Assembly (NCBI RefSeq): GCF_001042485.2
Contig: NZ_LBMN02000036.1
Location: forward strand, 460,547-524,546
Direction of reading: 5' to 3'
Source: Bacillus paralicheniformis
GTDB lineage: Bacteria; Bacillota; Bacilli; Bacillales; Bacillaceae
Length of the DNA: 64,000 nt
Shown here piece by piece: positions 45,390 through 58,519 of the stretch. Each line of letters begins with the position of its first letter. Within the stretch, counting starts at the first letter, position 1. Made by a program: the position numbers and the translations under genes. The notes under the pieces are model-generated. The model saw nothing but the letters and a program-made list of their open reading frames with translations. It was not told the DNA's origin and did not search any database.

Positions 45390-47213
45390 TTATTTCAGCG
45401 AACGGTTCAGCTTAACAATTTCCTGCGCCAAAGTTGCCGCTTTGATGAAGTCTTTTTGCCTCTCGGCTTCCGCCCTTGCAGCTTCTTTTTCTTTTATCAT
45501 TGACCAATTTCGATAATTCAACACTTTTTTTACATAATCAGATAATTCCGCTTCACTTAATTCTTCGTTCACCTGAAGCATTAAGATATCTGTCAGAAGC
45601 TGACCGAGTTCCTGATCCTCAACTCTTTTAAAGAGCTCCTGGATGGAAATGTCCGCTCCTTCTTCATACATGGCGTACAAATAAGCGGCAATCGCGCGGT
45701 GCTGATCAAGGTTGAATTCAAAGCCCACCCGGTCTAAAACCTTTCGAATGACATCCCGGTCATGAATCATGTGAGCCAGGAGCATCCGCTCCGCATTCTC
45801 ATGAGCCGGCCGAAGACCCGTCTTTCTCCGCGGCGCGCGCGAAACGGCCGCCTGCCGCTCTTTTGAGTCCTGACGGCTGCTTTCCCTGCTGCGGCTTACA
45901 GCCTGCTTTTCAAATACGGAAAGCTGATCCTTCAAGGATTCAAATGAGATTGAAAATTCATTTGCCAGCTGTTTGATGTATATTTCCTGTTCCAAAGGCC
46001 CGCTGAGAAGGCTGACTTCCTTCAGTACATCGTTGATATAGGCTAAACGGTCTCCTTCATCAGACAGATTTCTGCCCTTGCGGAAATAGTTCATTTTAAA
46101 CGTCATCATCGTAACGCTGGCCCCTATTACATCATTCTTAAATTTCTCGCTGCCGAATTTTTTGATGTAGTCATCGGGATCCAGCCCGTCAGGTATCATG
46201 GCCACCTTGACGTCGCAGCCTTTTTTCTGAAGAATCTCCGCCGCTTTCAGCGTGGCTTCATAACCGGCATGATCCGAGTCATAGCACAGTATGACCTCTC
46301 CGACATTTCGCCTGATGATTTTCGCATGTTCTTCTGTCAGCGATGTGCCCATCGTGGCGATCGATTCTTTCACACCGGAACTGACGGCTGAAATGACGTC
46401 GGCAAATCCTTCAAAAAGGACGGCCCTCTCTTCTTTTCGAATGTGAAGGCGGGCCTGATGGAAATGATAGAGAAGCTTGCTTTTTCGAAAAAGCGGCGTT
46501 TCCGGGCTGTTCATGTATTTTGGCTGCTCCCCGGTGAACGTCCGTCCGGAAAAAGCGACCGTTGCGCCGTGATGATCATGAATCGGAAACATAATCCTGT
46601 TTCTGAAACGGTCAAAATAGCCGTCACCGTTCTCGCGTCTGATGATGAGTCCGGCTCTTTCCATCAGCGCAAGATCAAAACCTCTCCGTTCCAAAAACTT
46701 TGTGATGAAATCCCATGAATCAAGGGCGCATCCGATTTCAAACTGCTCGATCTGCTCCATCTCAAAGCCTCTTCCGAGCAAATAATCGAGCGCTTCCTGG
46801 CCTTCCTTTGTATTGACCAGCAAATGATGATAAAATTTCTTTAACAGATCATGAGCTTCCGCCATTTTCTGTTCATCCGAACTGCCTGTGCTGTATGCTG
46901 ATACAGCTGCAACCTGCTCCGGCAGATCTATTTGATATTTGTCCGCCAGGTGAGAGACGGCCTCCGTAAATGAATAGCCTTCCATTTGTCTTAAAAATGA
47001 AAAAACATTCCCTCCCGCTCCGCAGCCAAAACAATGAAAAATCTGTTTTTCTCCGGAAACGGAAAAAGATGGCGTATTCTCACCATGAAAAGGACAAAGC
47101 CCAAAATAATTACGCCCCTGTTTTCTCAACTGGACGTACTCTCCGATAACTTCTACGATATCAGCTGATTTTTGTACCTGTTCTACAATTTCGTCTGGTA
47201 TACGATTGCCCAT
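45390..47213 (-). CDS. dnaG: DNA primase
   Basis: 607 aa. N-terminal CHC2 zinc finger ([14 protein letters not shown] and [15 protein letters not shown]), the TOPRIM catalytic core ([42 protein letters not shown]) and a C-terminal helicase-binding domain. Makes RNA primers at the replication fork. Lies between yqxD (33 nt) and sigA (207 nt). Confidence 0.97.
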   Translation of the reverse strand: MGNRIPDEIVEQVQKSADIVEVIGEYVQLRKQGRNYFGLCPFHGENTPSFSVSGEKQIFHCFGCGAGGNVFSFLRQMEGYSFTEAVSHLADKYQIDLPEQVAAVSAYSTGSSDEQKMAEAHDLLKKFYHHLLVNTKEGQEALDYLLGRGFEMEQIEQFEIGCALDSWDFITKFLERRGFDLALMERAGLIIRRENGDGYFDRFRNRIMFPIHDHHGATVAFSGRTFTGEQPKYMNSPETPLFRKSKLLYHFHQARLHIRKEERAVLFEGFADVISAVSSGVKESIATMGTSLTEEHAKIIRRNVGEVILCYDSDHAGYEATLKAAEILQKKGCDVKVAMIPDGLDPDDYIKKFGSEKFKNDVIGASVTMMTFKMNYFRKGRNLSDEGDRLAYINDVLKEVSLLSGPLEQEIYIKQLANEFSISFESLKDQLSVFEKQAVSRSRESSRQDSKERQAAVSRAPRRKTGLRPAHENAERMLLAHMIHDRDVIRKVLDRVGFEFNLDQHRAIAAYLYAMYEEGADISIQELFKRVEDQELGQLLTDILMLQVNEELSEAELSDYVKKVLNYRNWSMIKEKEAARAEAERQKDFIKAATLAQEIVKLNRSLK

Positions 47214-47245
47214 GTTCCAACACTCCGTCGTACATAATTCGCTGC

Positions 47246-47737
47246 TTAGTACGTAAATCCTTCAATTTTCGACAAGATTTTTTGCAGCTCTTTGACAAAT
47301 CGCTCTCGGTCTTCCTTGACCAGTTTTTTCGGGCCTTTCGTGTAACGTCCGCTTCTTCTCAATTTTTGTGCGACGTGACGGCGGAAAAGAGCATGATCGA
47401 TGGTGTCCTCTTCGAAAAGAAAGCCTCTCTCCGTCATCACATAGACCTTTTTGCCAAGCAAAAGCGATGCCAGCCCGATATCTTGTGTCACGACGACATC
47501 ACCTGGTCGAACATGGTTGGCAATGTACAGATCGGCTGCTTCTTTGTGCGGATCGACATATGTCCAATTCTCTTCTTCTTTCCTTGTGACTTGAAAATGC
47601 TCGAATGAAGCCACGAATACCACCTTTACGTCGAAATCCGCCGCTGTTTTAAGCACTTCATCTTTTACCGGGCATGCGTCTGCATCGACAAAAATCGTCC
47701 TTTCTTTTTCAAGAAGACTAATTCTCCATCCCTCCAT
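47246..47737 (-). CDS. yqxD: YqxD, UPF0178/YaiI family protein
   Basis: 163 aa. [53 protein letters not shown] and [14 protein letters not shown] are the UPF0178 signature, a PIN-like/NYN-type fold with conserved Asp residues, perhaps a nuclease; unproven. First gene of the dnaG-sigA operon. ATG 47737 (AGGAG at 4 nt) is the best start; a TTG lies one codon earlier. Confidence 0.87.
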   Translation of the reverse strand: MEGWRISLLEKERTIFVDADACPVKDEVLKTAADFDVKVVFVASFEHFQVTRKEEENWTYVDPHKEAADLYIANHVRPGDVVVTQDIGLASLLLGKKVYVMTERGFLFEEDTIDHALFRRHVAQKLRRSGRYTKGPKKLVKEDRERFVKELQKILSKIEGFTY

Positions 47738-47889
47738 CAATCTCCTGCTATAAATACAGGCAAAATCACACAGGTTTCAAAAATAATCGATCTATAAGAA
47801 TTTGTCGAAAGTTTTTTTGGGGAAATTCTTGACACGATACCCATAATAGTTTATTCGTTCTGTACTAAGCTTAAACCTAAAAGTTAATT

Positions 47890-47936
47890 ATTTTATCACA
47901 ATTTTTTATTATAATACAAATGGGTTAAAGATGCTA
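47890..47936 (-). promoter_or_regulatory. Candidate promoter(s) of the yqxD-dnaG-sigA operon
   Basis: Minus strand carries two -10-like boxes, TATAAT (47908-47913) and TAAAAT (47890-47895). TTGTAT (47914-47919) is 18 nt from the second. The leader to yqxD is then about 150 nt. B. subtilis has tandem sigma-A promoters here. Confidence 0.45.
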
Positions 47937-47966
47937 TCATTTTCACTTTTCCCAAAACCATCAAAG

Positions 47967-48000
47967 CAAAAACCCAGGATGGGGTGTCCTGAGTTTTATT
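47967..48000 (-). terminator. Terminator of yqfL
   Basis: ACTCAGGA cacccca TCCTGGGT stem (GU pair tolerated) followed by TTTTTG on the minus strand. Confidence 0.8.
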
Positions 48001-48001
48001 C

Positions 48002-48814
48002 TTAGACCCTTTTTGTCATCATGTTGTGAATAATGTTGGCCGTTTCCTCTACCGCTTTATTTGATACGTCTACGACATTGCAGCCGATGCGGCCGACGAT
48101 CTTTTCAAAGAACTCCAGCTCTTCTTTGATGCGGTTGATATTAGCGTAAATCGCTTTGTCGTTGAGGCCGAGCGATTTCAGGCGCTCCTTGCGAATATGG
48201 TTCAGCTTATCCGGGCTGATTTTTAACCCGATGCATTTAGCCGGATCAACGGTAAAGAGCTCTTCAGGAGGATCCACCTCGGGAACGATCGGAACGTTTG
48301 CCACTTTTAACCGTTTGTGCGCCAAGTATTGGGATAACGGAGTTTTGGACGTTCTCGACACGCCGATCAGCACGATATCCGCTTTTAAGATGCCCCTTGG
48401 GTCTCTGCCATCGTCATATTTTACGGCAAATTCGATGGCCTCTACCTTCTTAAAATAATCTTCGTCCAGCTGCCGGACTCTGCCCGGCTCATATTTCGCG
48501 CTGAAGCCGTAGGCCGTCTCCATTTTCTCAATCAGCGGGCCGATGATATCGTAATACACGACATTCGCCTTTTCCGCTTCGGCGATTAAAAAATCACGAA
48601 TCTCCGGAACAACAAGCGTAAAACAGATGATGCCGCCGTCCGCTTCTGCCAGCGAGATCACTTCTTTTATTGTTCCGCGGTCTTCAACATAAGGAATCCG
48701 CCTGATGTTTGTCTGCTCGGATGAACCGTTAAACTGGCTGATAGCCGCCTTGACTACGAGCTCAGCGGTCTCGCCGACAGAGTCTGATACAACATAAATC
48801 GTCCGATTACTCAT
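48002..48814 (-). CDS. yqfL: YqfL, DUF299 bifunctional kinase/pyrophosphorylase type regulator
   Basis: 270 aa. PSRP family: [68 protein letters not shown] (P-loop-like) and [21 protein letters not shown]. Homologues phosphorylate and dephosphorylate pyruvate phosphate dikinase or PEP synthase; the Bacillus protein is tied to CcpN action. ATG 48814 has GGAGGG at 5 nt. Lies 25 nt after ccpN in one operon. Confidence 0.9.
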   Translation of the reverse strand: MSNRTIYVVSDSVGETAELVVKAAISQFNGSSEQTNIRRIPYVEDRGTIKEVISLAEADGGIICFTLVVPEIRDFLIAEAEKANVVYYDIIGPLIEKMETAYGFSAKYEPGRVRQLDEDYFKKVEAIEFAVKYDDGRDPRGILKADIVLIGVSRTSKTPLSQYLAHKRLKVANVPIVPEVDPPEELFTVDPAKCIGLKISPDKLNHIRKERLKSLGLNDKAIYANINRIKEELEFFEKIVGRIGCNVVDVSNKAVEETANIIHNMMTKRV

Positions 48815-48839
48815 GATATCCCTCCATTTGAAGTTCACT

Positions 48840-49478
48840 CTACATGATTTCATTTTCAGATAAGCCGACTAAAATTTTTGTCATGTTCGTTTTCGTAATT
48901 CTTCCCACAACTTCATAGCCTTTTTCTGTATCTTTTACAACAGGCAGTGCGTCAATTTGTTTTTCGATAAGCATCTTGGCAATGTCCAAAATGAAATCGT
49001 CGCGCCTGCAAAGCGTAATGTTCGGCATTCTCGTCATAATGATATGGACGGGTATTGAAGGGAGCTCCTGTTTGCCGATGCTGGCTCTGAGCAAGTCTTT
49101 TCGTGAAAGTACACCGACTAAGATGGCATTATCATCAACGACAAAAAGCGTTCCTACGTCCTCTAAAAACATCGTGCAAATCGCATCATAAACGGAGACA
49201 TTTTCATGAATGACCACCGGAATGGACTGGAAGTCTTTCACCTGCAGCTTTTTCAGCTTATCAGCCAAGAGCTGCGTGCCCGTCTTTCCCGTGTAGAAAT
49301 AACCGACCCGCGGCCTTGCTTCCAAAAATCCTGACATCGTCAATATCGCCAAGTCCGGACGAAGTGTAGCCCTTGTCAGATTCAGCTTTTCCGCGATATG
49401 TTCTCCGGTAATCGGCCCGTTCTCTTTGACAATCTGCAAAATATGCTCCTGACGTTTATTTAGTTCGATCGTACTCAC
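48840..49478 (-). CDS. ccpN: CcpN, repressor of gluconeogenic genes
   Basis: 212 aa. N-terminal winged helix-turn-helix ([42 protein letters not shown]) and two CBS domains ([60 protein letters not shown]). Represses gapB, pckA and sr1 in B. subtilis under glycolytic conditions. GTG 49478 gives the known length although AAAGG lies very close to it. Confidence 0.93.
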   Translation of the reverse strand: MSTIELNKRQEHILQIVKENGPITGEHIAEKLNLTRATLRPDLAILTMSGFLEARPRVGYFYTGKTGTQLLADKLKKLQVKDFQSIPVVIHENVSVYDAICTMFLEDVGTLFVVDDNAILVGVLSRKDLLRASIGKQELPSIPVHIIMTRMPNITLCRRDDFILDIAKMLIEKQIDALPVVKDTEKGYEVVGRITKTNMTKILVGLSENEIM

Positions 49479-49627
49479 CACCTTTAAGCCGAAGCTCACA
49501 ATTCGTTCGTTATGTATAAAAGTCGATAACATATTATAACGCATATGAAGACTAAAATAACAGCAATTACAATTGAATTCTATGAAAAAGACAGGCACAA
49601 TTTGACAAGGATGTGAAAAACCGATTT

Positions 49628-49673
49628 GAGCAAAAAGACGATTGCCAGCTTGTCAGCAACCGTCTTCCGCGGT
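49628..49673 (-). terminator. Terminator of glyS
   Basis: AAGACGGTTGC / GCAATCGTCTT stem and TTTTTG on the minus strand, just past the glyS stop. Confidence 0.87.
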
Positions 49674-49675
49674 GT

Positions 49676-51715
49676 TTATTTTACAATGATGGCATTGATG
49701 TTTGCAAAAGATCGGATCAGCTCCGCCAGGCTTGCCATTTGCGCCAGGCGGTTCGCTTTTAATCTTTCATCTTCGGCATGGACCATCGTGTGATCAAAAT
49801 AAGCTTCGATCGGCTCTTTCAGCTTGGACAGCTCACTGAAGGCTCCCTCATAATCTTTGGCTTTGTAAAGGGTCTCTAATTGCTGTCTGCACGCCTCATA
49901 AGCTTTGAAAAGCTCCTCTTCTTGAGGGTTTTCAAACAGTGACGCGTCAATGGCGTTCGTTTCGCTCTTTTTGCTGATCGAAATAACCCTTGCCAGCGCT
50001 TCAGCCGTTTCTTTAAATTCCGGTTTTGCTGCAGCCGATTCAAGGACAGCGGCTTTTTTGACAGCCGAATACGGCTCAAGGTTCGAGCTTTCGAGCACGG
50101 CATCCACCACATCGTAGCGGATGTTTTCCGCTGTTAATACGTATTTGAGGCGCTGTTTAAAGAATTCGAGCAGTTCGCTGTTTGCTTCCTGTCCGGCAAA
50201 CGCAGCCAGTTCTTTGAATGAAATGCCCCAGTTCCGGTCAAGCAGGATTTGGACGATGCCGCTCGCCTGTCTTCTCAGTCCATACGGGTCCTGAGATCCT
50301 GTCGGAATGACGCCGATTTTAAAGAATGAAGCGACCGTATCGAGTTTATCCGCTAATGCGACGACGGCGCCGACGATTGATGAAGGCGTTTCCCCTCCGG
50401 CTTGTCTCGGCATATAGTGCTCATTGACAGCGAGCGCCACTTCTTCTTTCTCCCCGAGCATCCGCGCATATTTTTCACCCATGATGCCCTGCAGCTCAGG
50501 AAATTCGTAAACCATGTGTGTCACAAGGTCGAATTTTGAAATGTGCGAAGCGCGCTTGATCAGCTGCACCGTCTCTTGATCCGCACCGATGATTTCAGCG
50601 ATCCGTTCAGCAACCGCCTCAGTGCGTCTTACTTTGTCTCCAAGCGATCCCAGTTCTTCGTGGAAAACGATCTTTTCGAGTTTTTTCACATTCTCGTCAA
50701 TGTTTAATTTTTGATCTTCTTTATAGAAGAAGGCGGCGTCTGAAAGCCTCGCTCTCAGTACTTTTTCGTTCCCTCTCGCCACGTTTTCAAGGGCGCGGCT
50801 GTCTCCGTTGCGGACGGTCACAAAGTAAGGAAGCAAGCCGCCGTTTTCATCTTTGACAGGGAAATAGCGCTGATGCTCTTTCATCGTTGTCACGAGCACC
50901 TCTTCAGGAATTGCGAGAAATTCCTCTTCGTAAGAACCGAACAGAACCGTTGGATATTCAACCAGATGGGTAACCTCATCCAGCAGATCCTCGTCTCTCG
51001 GAATGTCCCAGGACTTTTCAGCCGCCAGTTCGTCAAGCTGCTTAACGATCAGCTGCTTCCGTTTGTCCGGATCGGCAATCACAAACTGGCTTTCAAGTGC
51101 CGCTTCGTATTCAGAAGGTGCGCTCAAGCCGGCTGTTTTTCCGAGGAAGCGGTGTCCCTGTGTTGTGCGGCCGGTTTCGACATGAGCGACTGAAAACGGA
51201 ACGACTTCACTGCCGAACAGCGCGACGATCCATTTAATCGGCCTGATGTATTTCAAATCTTCGCTGCCCCAGCGCATGTTTTTTGGAAAGTGGAGGCTTG
51301 TCACCAAGTCGCCGAGCTCAGGAAGTAATGAAAACGTATCCTGACCTTTTTGAAATTTTTGCACAAAAACATATTCCGTTCCTTTGATGTCTTTAAAATA
51401 CAAATCTTCCGGACTTGCTCCTTGCCCCCGTGAAAAGCCGATGGCCGCCTTTGTCCATTCGCCGTTTTCGTCAAGGGCGATTTTCTTTGCCGGTCCTTTC
51501 GCTTCTTCTGTCACATCGTCCTGCTTCTCCGCCACGTTCTCGACAAGAACGGCCAGTCTTCTAGGGGAGTTATAGAGCTTGACGGAACCGAAGGCAATAT
51601 TTTTTTCCTTGAGCCAGCTTTCCAGTTTTTCACCAAGCTGAGTCATGCTGTCATGCATGAAGCGCGCCGGCATTTCTTCTAATCCGATTTCTAAAAGCAA
51701 ATCTTGATTACTCAT
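49676..51715 (-). CDS. glyS: Glycyl-tRNA synthetase beta subunit
   Basis: 679 aa. [19 protein letters not shown] at the start, TQGHRFLG and the HD-like core [35 protein letters not shown], plus a C-terminal anticodon-binding helical region. Forms the alpha2-beta2 enzyme with GlyQ; beta binds tRNA-Gly. Its start overlaps the glyQ stop by 8 nt. Confidence 0.97.
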   Translation of the reverse strand: MSNQDLLLEIGLEEMPARFMHDSMTQLGEKLESWLKEKNIAFGSVKLYNSPRRLAVLVENVAEKQDDVTEEAKGPAKKIALDENGEWTKAAIGFSRGQGASPEDLYFKDIKGTEYVFVQKFQKGQDTFSLLPELGDLVTSLHFPKNMRWGSEDLKYIRPIKWIVALFGSEVVPFSVAHVETGRTTQGHRFLGKTAGLSAPSEYEAALESQFVIADPDKRKQLIVKQLDELAAEKSWDIPRDEDLLDEVTHLVEYPTVLFGSYEEEFLAIPEEVLVTTMKEHQRYFPVKDENGGLLPYFVTVRNGDSRALENVARGNEKVLRARLSDAAFFYKEDQKLNIDENVKKLEKIVFHEELGSLGDKVRRTEAVAERIAEIIGADQETVQLIKRASHISKFDLVTHMVYEFPELQGIMGEKYARMLGEKEEVALAVNEHYMPRQAGGETPSSIVGAVVALADKLDTVASFFKIGVIPTGSQDPYGLRRQASGIVQILLDRNWGISFKELAAFAGQEANSELLEFFKQRLKYVLTAENIRYDVVDAVLESSNLEPYSAVKKAAVLESAAAKPEFKETAEALARVISISKKSETNAIDASLFENPQEEELFKAYEACRQQLETLYKAKDYEGAFSELSKLKEPIEAYFDHTMVHAEDERLKANRLAQMASLAELIRSFANINAIIVK

Positions 51716-52595
51716 GTGAAGCCTCTTCCTCCTTCAGCATTGGGAAACCCAACTTTTCGCGTTCATCATAATACGTTTTCGCCACTTTTCTGGCCAGATT
51801 TCTCACCCTTGCAATATATCCTGTGCGCTCCGTGACGGAAATCGCTCCTTTTGCGTCAAGCAAGTTGAACGTATGCGAGCATTTCAGTACATAATCATAA
51901 GCAGGATGGACAAGTCCCTGATCCATCTGACGGTTCGCTTCTTTTTCGTACGTGGCAAACAATTCGAACAGCATGTCGACGTCAGATGTCTCGAACGTAT
52001 AGACGGAATGCTCGTATTCAGCCATCTTGAACAGGTCTTTTATCGTATAGCCTTTCGTCCATTCGAGGTCAAAGACGTTTTCTTTGTCTTGAATATAAGA
52101 AGCAAGGCGTTCAATACCGTATGTGATTTCCACAGAAACCGGTTTGCACTCAAGCCCGCCGACCTGCTGAAAATAGGTAAACTGGGTGATTTCCATGCCG
52201 TCAAGCCACACTTCCCAGCCAAGCCCGGCGCAGCCGAGCGACGGATTTTCCCAGTTATCCTCGACAAAACGGATATCATGCTCCAGAGGGTCGATTCCAA
52301 GAGCTTTTAATGAATCTAAATAAAGCTCTTGAATATTGTCGGGAGACGGCTTAATGATCACCTGGAATTGATGGTGCTGATAAAGCCTGTTCGGGTTGTC
52401 CCCGTATCTTCCGTCCGCAGGGCGTCTTGACGGCTCCACATAAGCGACTTTCCAAGGTTCAGGTCCAAGGCTCCGCAAAAATGTATATGGACTCATCGTT
52501 CCTGCACCCTTCTCTACATCATACGACTGCAAAAGTACGCATCCTTCATTGGACCAGTGCTTTTGCAGGGTCAAAATCATTTCTTGAATATTCAA
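51708..52595 (-). CDS. glyQ: Glycyl-tRNA synthetase alpha subunit
   Basis: 295 aa. Class II catalytic subunit: [74 protein letters not shown] start at 52595 has GGAGGTG at 6 nt and gives the exact usual length. Expression is controlled by the T-box leader upstream. Confidence 0.97.
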   Translation of the reverse strand: MNIQEMILTLQKHWSNEGCVLLQSYDVEKGAGTMSPYTFLRSLGPEPWKVAYVEPSRRPADGRYGDNPNRLYQHHQFQVIIKPSPDNIQELYLDSLKALGIDPLEHDIRFVEDNWENPSLGCAGLGWEVWLDGMEITQFTYFQQVGGLECKPVSVEITYGIERLASYIQDKENVFDLEWTKGYTIKDLFKMAEYEHSVYTFETSDVDMLFELFATYEKEANRQMDQGLVHPAYDYVLKCSHTFNLLDAKGAISVTERTGYIARVRNLARKVAKTYYDEREKLGFPMLKEEEASHE

Positions 52596-52654
52596 ATGAA
52601 GCACCTCCATAAAACGTGTTTTCAAGTTTAATTTTTGGCATAGGGCTGGTTTGG

Positions 52655-52896
52655 GCAGAAAAAAACTCCCGTCCCTATGCTTGTTTGCCCACAAACATAG
52701 GGACGAGAGTTCTCCCGCGGTTCCACCCTAATTGCTGAGAGGAAATGTCTCAGCCTCTTTTTTAAAAGTTGCTCAGGGAATGCCTTTCATTACGCTCTCA
52801 TCCCCGGCTTTCACCGCCCCGGAGTCGCTTCAATGAGGCCGTGCGCAATTACTTCCTTTCCGTCAACGCAACGTCATTATTGAATCCAATCTTCAT
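52655..52896 (-). promoter_or_regulatory. Glycine T-box riboswitch of glyQS
   Basis: On the minus strand the invariant T-box AGGGTGGAACCGCG lies at 52716-52729. It is followed by a strong terminator, CATAGGGACGAGAGTT (52696-52711) with 52664-52679, and a T-run to 52656; the T-box bases can form the competing antiterminator. Stem I occupies about 52780-52890; a GGC triplet in CACGGCCTC (about 52836-52844) is a candidate glycine specifier. Uncharged tRNA-Gly should promote read-through into glyQS. Confidence 0.93.
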
Positions 52897-52902
52897 GACA
52901 TG

Positions 52903-52931
52903 ATCTTATAAAAAGATGAAGAGGTTGTCAA
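52903..52931 (-). promoter_or_regulatory. Sigma-A promoter of glyQS
   Basis: TTGACA (52926-52931), 17-nt spacer, TAAGAT (52903-52908) on the minus strand. The -35 overlaps the stop end of recO. Confidence 0.9.
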
Positions 52932-53698
52932 CTTTTGTTTTCATCGCCCAGCATCTTTTTCATATTGTCCATTTGTTCCATGAAGCGCCGCGATTTCAGG
53001 TAGATCCCTGAGTACTCGTCATAGTACGTCTGTATGACCCTTTTCAGCTCATCCTTCGTCTCCTGTTTGACCGAGACATTGCCGAGCCTTGACAAGTCAA
53101 AATAAAAAAACAGCCTCAACAGCCTGGCGGATGCGGGAGACAGCGGTATCCTGTATGGATCTTTCGCAAAACAGCGGTGGCAGATAAAGCCGTTGTCGCG
53201 GATCGAAAAATGAAATGTGCCGTCTTTGCTTTTGCAATGTACACATTCATCCAGCTCCGGATACAGCCCCATCACGCTGAGCATTTTAACTTCGATAAGG
53301 TTGGCGATAATGTCGGGATCTGTACCGTCATCGAGCCTCCTCATCGACTGAAGAAGCAGCTCAAATAAAAACGGATTCGGTTTCTTTTCCTCCGTTCCCT
53401 GGTCGATTAATTCAGTGATGTAGGCCGCGTATGCTGTTAAAAACAGATCCTCGCGTATATGCCTCATGCTTTCGATCATCTCGCCCTGCTCCAATGTGCC
53501 GAGACCGGATGATTTGCGGAATAAAAAAGAAGCATAAAGGAACGGCTGGGAAATCGCTGACAAGCGGCTGTTCGGCTTTTTGGCGCCCCTTGCCAGCACA
53601 CCGATTTTCCCGTGTTCTCTCGTCAACAGCGTAATGATTTTATTTGTTTCACCATAGTCGTTTGTACGAAGGACGATACCTTCACATTTCGTCAGCAT
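52928..53698 (-). CDS. recO: DNA repair protein RecO
   Basis: 256 aa. OB-fold N-end ([41 protein letters not shown]), helical middle and a zinc finger with CVHCKSKDG and CHRC. Helps load RecA on SSB-coated single strands. ATG 53698 gives the usual length; GGATGG lies about 6 nt upstream. Confidence 0.95.
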   Translation of the reverse strand: MLTKCEGIVLRTNDYGETNKIITLLTREHGKIGVLARGAKKPNSRLSAISQPFLYASFLFRKSSGLGTLEQGEMIESMRHIREDLFLTAYAAYITELIDQGTEEKKPNPFLFELLLQSMRRLDDGTDPDIIANLIEVKMLSVMGLYPELDECVHCKSKDGTFHFSIRDNGFICHRCFAKDPYRIPLSPASARLLRLFFYFDLSRLGNVSVKQETKDELKRVIQTYYDEYSGIYLKSRRFMEQMDNMKKMLGDENKS

Positions 53699-53735
53699 AT
53701 GTGCACCATCCAAAAATTGGAGGGGTCAAGCATGA

Positions 53736-53879
53736 TCACAAAATTGGAAAGTCAATTTGCGCTAGCTCTTCTTCAAGTACTTCGGGTCTTTCCAGGTTCT
53801 CCTTTTCCAATTCTTTAAAAAGGAGGTACGTGTCTACGCTTCCTGTTTGTGAAAATACATTCCAAGTAAAATTCAACAT
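53736..53879 (-). CDS. yqzL: YqzL, small conserved protein
   Basis: 47 aa: MLNFTWNVFSQTGSVDTYLL then acidic FKELEKENLERP and a C-end AQIDFPIL. Matches the YqzL family always found between recO and era in Bacillus; function unknown. AAGGTGGGG lies 6 nt before ATG 53879; the in-frame extension to 53921 is not supported. Confidence 0.85.
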   Translation of the reverse strand: MLNFTWNVFSQTGSVDTYLLFKELEKENLERPEVLEEELAQIDFPIL

Positions 53880-54040
53880 AAAAAGCCCCACCTTTCTGTT
53901 TATAACTAGCTTTTTAAACATCCAAATTCTTAAGATTATCTTGACCTTGTATCCTCCATTTCATGTTAAACAATTTTTTCTAATATATCTTTGATTTCGA
54001 GAGATTTTGTCACGACTAAACCGCGGTCAAGCTCTGTTCG

Positions 54041-55352
<1,312 letters not shown>

Positions 55353-55469
55353 CTATAGCGGTTATGGTACCGCTAACACTTTTATTTTACATAAAAATGG
55401 CTTCTTTTTCACGCCCAAATCACAAATGTAAAATTTTTGTAAGAATTGCGTACAATGAAAGGCACGGCA

Positions 55470-55850
55470 TCAAAACAATTTTGACAAAAAGATGAGTAAC
55501 CCAATCATACACGAAACGGCCGCAAACACGCAAACCGCCCCGGCCGCCGCGTCCTTTGCCGCCTTTGCAAGCGGGTGGTTCTCTTTTGTGAAAAGATCGA
55601 TCGTATGCTCCACAGCCGTATTCATCAGCTCCAAGGCAAGCATTCCGCCGATCAGGATCAAGATGATGGACCATTCGATCAGAGTCAGCCTGAAGAAAAA
55701 GCCGCAGACGATCACAAGGATGGCGGCCCCGGAATGAATTCTAAAATTGCGCTCCGACATGAACGTCTTGACTATTCCTGTTAAGGCGTTTGAAAAACTC
55801 CATTTCAGACGGCGCCATTCATTTTGTTTATGAGGATCTTGAGAGCCCAT
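55470..55850 (-). CDS. dgkA: Undecaprenol kinase (DgkA family)
   Basis: 126 aa with three helices. [23 protein letters not shown] and the signature [20 protein letters not shown] (metal/ATP Glu residues) are present. In Gram-positives this family phosphorylates undecaprenol for wall lipid recycling. Overlaps the ybeY stop by 23 nt; no separate ribosome site is visible, suggesting translational coupling. Confidence 0.92.
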   Translation of the reverse strand: MGSQDPHKQNEWRRLKWSFSNALTGIVKTFMSERNFRIHSGAAILVIVCGFFFRLTLIEWSIILILIGGMLALELMNTAVEHTIDLFTKENHPLAKAAKDAAAGAVCVFAAVSCMIGLLIFLSKLF

Positions 55851-56304
55851 ATCGATTCAAAATGTCCTTTTGCTTAGTGAACATCTCTTTTTCCTCTTCT
55901 TCTGTCATATGGTCATAGCCGAGGAGGTGCAAAAAGCCGTGAACCGTCAGAAAACCCAGCTCCCTCATCAGTGAATGCCCGTATTCTTCGGCCTGTTCCC
56001 GTGCTTTATCAGCGCTGATGATGATATCTCCGAGAACGGGCGGCATGTCAGCGCCGATAATTTCAATCTCTCCTTCGCCGTCTTCTTCAAGGGCAAATGA
56101 AATGACGTCAGTCGGATAATCTTTGCCTCTGTACTCTTTGTTGATCTTTTGGATCTCTTCATTGTTGACGATCGTAACCGAAACTTCGGCGCCGTCTGCG
56201 ACACCTTCCTCTGCCGCTGCGAATTGAAGAATTTTCTCAATTTCAGCAAGCTGGTCTTCAGGGACCCGTCCGGTCTCGTCTGTAATATCTAGAATTAAAC
56301 TCAT
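55828..56304 (-). CDS. ybeY: rRNA maturation endoribonuclease YbeY
   Basis: 158 aa. Zinc motif [11 protein letters not shown] with [20 protein letters not shown]. Single-strand RNase for 16S 3' end maturation and rRNA quality control; B. subtilis name yqfG. AAGGTG at 8 nt before the ATG; starts within the pgpH stop (4-nt overlap). Confidence 0.95.
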   Translation of the reverse strand: MSLILDITDETGRVPEDQLAEIEKILQFAAAEEGVADGAEVSVTIVNNEEIQKINKEYRGKDYPTDVISFALEEDGEGEIEIIGADMPPVLGDIIISADKAREQAEEYGHSLMRELGFLTVHGFLHLLGYDHMTEEEEKEMFTKQKDILNRYGLSRSS

Positions 56305-58451
56305 GTGTGTTTCACCTTCTGTTTAGGATTAGCTTCCGGATATTCGATCCGGGAGTGAAAAATGCCTTTCAGCGTTTCGCAGAGCGTCTTCGCGATAATA
56401 TTGAGCTCTTTTAAAGTTAAATCACATTCGTCAAACTGCCCGTCCTGCAGCTTATCTGATATGATCCCGCGCACCAGCTTTTCAATCCTTTCGGGATTCG
56501 GGTTATGCATTGAGCGGACGGCTGCTTCGACGCTGTCGGCCACCGAGATGATCGCCGCCTCTTTTGTCTGGGGCTTCGGACCGGGATAGCGGAACTCTTC
56601 TTCAGTCGTCTGATCGCCTTTTTCTTTCGCCTTATAGTAAAAAAACTTGAGCAGCGATGTGCCGTGATGCTGTTCGGCGATGTCGACAAGCTCCTTCGGC
56701 ATTTTATGATCCCTCAGCATATCGGCGCCGTCTGTCGCATGGGCAATGATAATGTTTTTGCTCAGCTGCGGAGAAAGCTTGTCATGCGGATTATCAATAT
56801 TCATTTGGTTTTCTATAAAATATTGGGGCCGCTTTGTCTTGCCGATATCATGGTAATAGGCTCCGACTCTTGCCAAAAGCCCGTTTGCTCCGACAGCTTC
56901 GCATGCCGCCTCCGATAAGTTCGCAACCATAACGCTGTGATGGTATGTGCCGGGTGTTTCCGTCAGAATTTTGCGGAGCAGCGGATGATTCGGGTTTGAA
57001 AGCTCGAGAAGCTTCATCGTGGACAGAATCCCAAAGCCGCTTTCAAAAAACGGCATGAGCCCGAGCACAAGAACTGACGATCCGATGCCGGACACCGCTC
57101 CCATGACAAGGTATGTACCCATCTCAAGCCCAGTTTGCGCCGTGTTTTGAATGAGCTGCAAGGTAAACAGGACGACGATGTTGATCAGGGAGACAAACAA
57201 GCCGGCCTGGAGGATTTTCGCCCTCGCATTATGCTTCCCTAAAAACAGTATACCCGCCATCGAGCTGATCAAGAAATACGTTCCGATTCCATAATTAAAC
57301 GTGCCTGTCACGCCTTGGTTAAACATCATACTTCCGCAAATGGAAAGGATCATGCTCGACAGGATCGCCAACCTTTCATTGATCAGCAGTTTAATGAGCA
57401 TCACGCCCATCGCAATCGGCACGAGATAGCCGATATGGCCGATTTCAAGCTGCTGAAACAGGCTGATCACTTCCATGACGATTAAAACGATCGCTGTAAT
57501 CAATGAAAACAGCATGAGCGACTTATTTTTCGGAATCCGGCTGCTGTACTGCTTTTCGAAATAGTAAACCAAAGCTGAGATGAAAAGCGCGATTAAAAGC
57601 AGCAGTCCGCCGACAGGCTTGAAGATGTTGGCTCCGCTTAAGAGTCCTGTCAGTTCAAGCTTTCGATAGACTTCCCTGTCGATCAGCTGATTTTCCTCAA
57701 CAAGTATCTGCCCCTGCTTGATCTGCACCTGCTGCACGCTGTCAGCCGCTTCCTGACGCTTCTGCTCCGTCTTGTCGGGATCGTATACATAGTTGGGAAT
57801 GATTGCAAAGCGTCCGATTTCATCAGCGGCGTTTTTTAATTTTGAAGGTATCGAATTACCCTTCAGCTCTTTCGTTACATGCTCTTTCGCTTCATCAAGC
57901 TTTCCGGCGCGGATTTCTTTGCTCATCACATCATTGACGGCGGTGATGACCGAATCCTGTGTCATCGAAAGCTCTCCATCGCTGGCCTTCAGCAGGTGTT
58001 TGACTGAATCCTGCGACAGCGAGTCCGTCACATCTGAAGTCAGCTTTTCTTCGACAGATTTGATTTGGTCTTTTTCAGACGGGGCCTGCTTGTCTTTTTT
58101 CTCTTGTTCTGCGCTTTCTTTTTTCACTTCTTTAATGATGTCGAATATTGATGAGACAAGGTCGACCCTGTTGTCAGAGTACTCTTTTTTCAAAGTGTAC
58201 TGGTCGGGAACTTCCTCTCTCGCTTCCTGCTTTTTATTAGCCGTGGCCTTTTGATCTTCGATTGTCGCCGGCGCATAGATCGTATTCTCGCTGATCGAAA
58301 ATAAATCGAGGTCGAGGGACTCGGGCCTCACATGGAAAAACAGCAGGATGAACATCAGCGCGGATAAAGCCGCATAAAGAATGACCGGAAGGAAGCGGCC
58401 GTTTTCCAAGCGGATGGGCCGAAACTTTCCGTCTCTTTTTTTCTTTTTCAA
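56301..58451 (-). CDS. pgpH: PgpH, 7TM-HD c-di-AMP phosphodiesterase
   Basis: About 716 aa. One helix near the N-end, a large extracellular domain (about 55-280; [19 protein letters not shown]), seven helices, and a cytosolic HD domain ([46 protein letters not shown]). Hydrolyses c-di-AMP to pApA. TTG 58451 follows AGAGG at 8 nt; GTG 58460 and TTG 58454 are alternatives. Confidence 0.94.
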   Translation of the reverse strand: MKKKKRDGKFRPIRLENGRFLPVILYAALSALMFILLFFHVRPESLDLDLFSISENTIYAPATIEDQKATANKKQEAREEVPDQYTLKKEYSDNRVDLVSSIFDIIKEVKKESAEQEKKDKQAPSEKDQIKSVEEKLTSDVTDSLSQDSVKHLLKASDGELSMTQDSVITAVNDVMSKEIRAGKLDEAKEHVTKELKGNSIPSKLKNAADEIGRFAIIPNYVYDPDKTEQKRQEAADSVQQVQIKQGQILVEENQLIDREVYRKLELTGLLSGANIFKPVGGLLLLIALFISALVYYFEKQYSSRIPKNKSLMLFSLITAIVLIVMEVISLFQQLEIGHIGYLVPIAMGVMLIKLLINERLAILSSMILSICGSMMFNQGVTGTFNYGIGTYFLISSMAGILFLGKHNARAKILQAGLFVSLINIVVLFTLQLIQNTAQTGLEMGTYLVMGAVSGIGSSVLVLGLMPFFESGFGILSTMKLLELSNPNHPLLRKILTETPGTYHHSVMVANLSEAACEAVGANGLLARVGAYYHDIGKTKRPQYFIENQMNIDNPHDKLSPQLSKNIIIAHATDGADMLRDHKMPKELVDIAEQHHGTSLLKFFYYKAKEKGDQTTEEEFRYPGPKPQTKEAAIISVADSVEAAVRSMHNPNPERIEKLVRGIISDKLQDGQFDECDLTLKELNIIAKTLCETLKGIFHSRIEYPEANPKQKVKHT

Positions 58452-58478
58452 CAAAAGCACCTCTTTTCCCGCGGGAAA

Positions 58479-58514
58479 CTAAAAAATGACCCGATAACGG
58501 GCGATCGGGCCATT
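58479..58514 (-). terminator. Terminator or attenuator between phoH and pgpH
   Basis: TGGCCCGAT / ATCGGGTCA stem followed by TTTTTTAG on the minus strand, between the phoH stop and the pgpH ribosome site. Confidence 0.8.
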
Positions 58515-58519
58515 CGGAA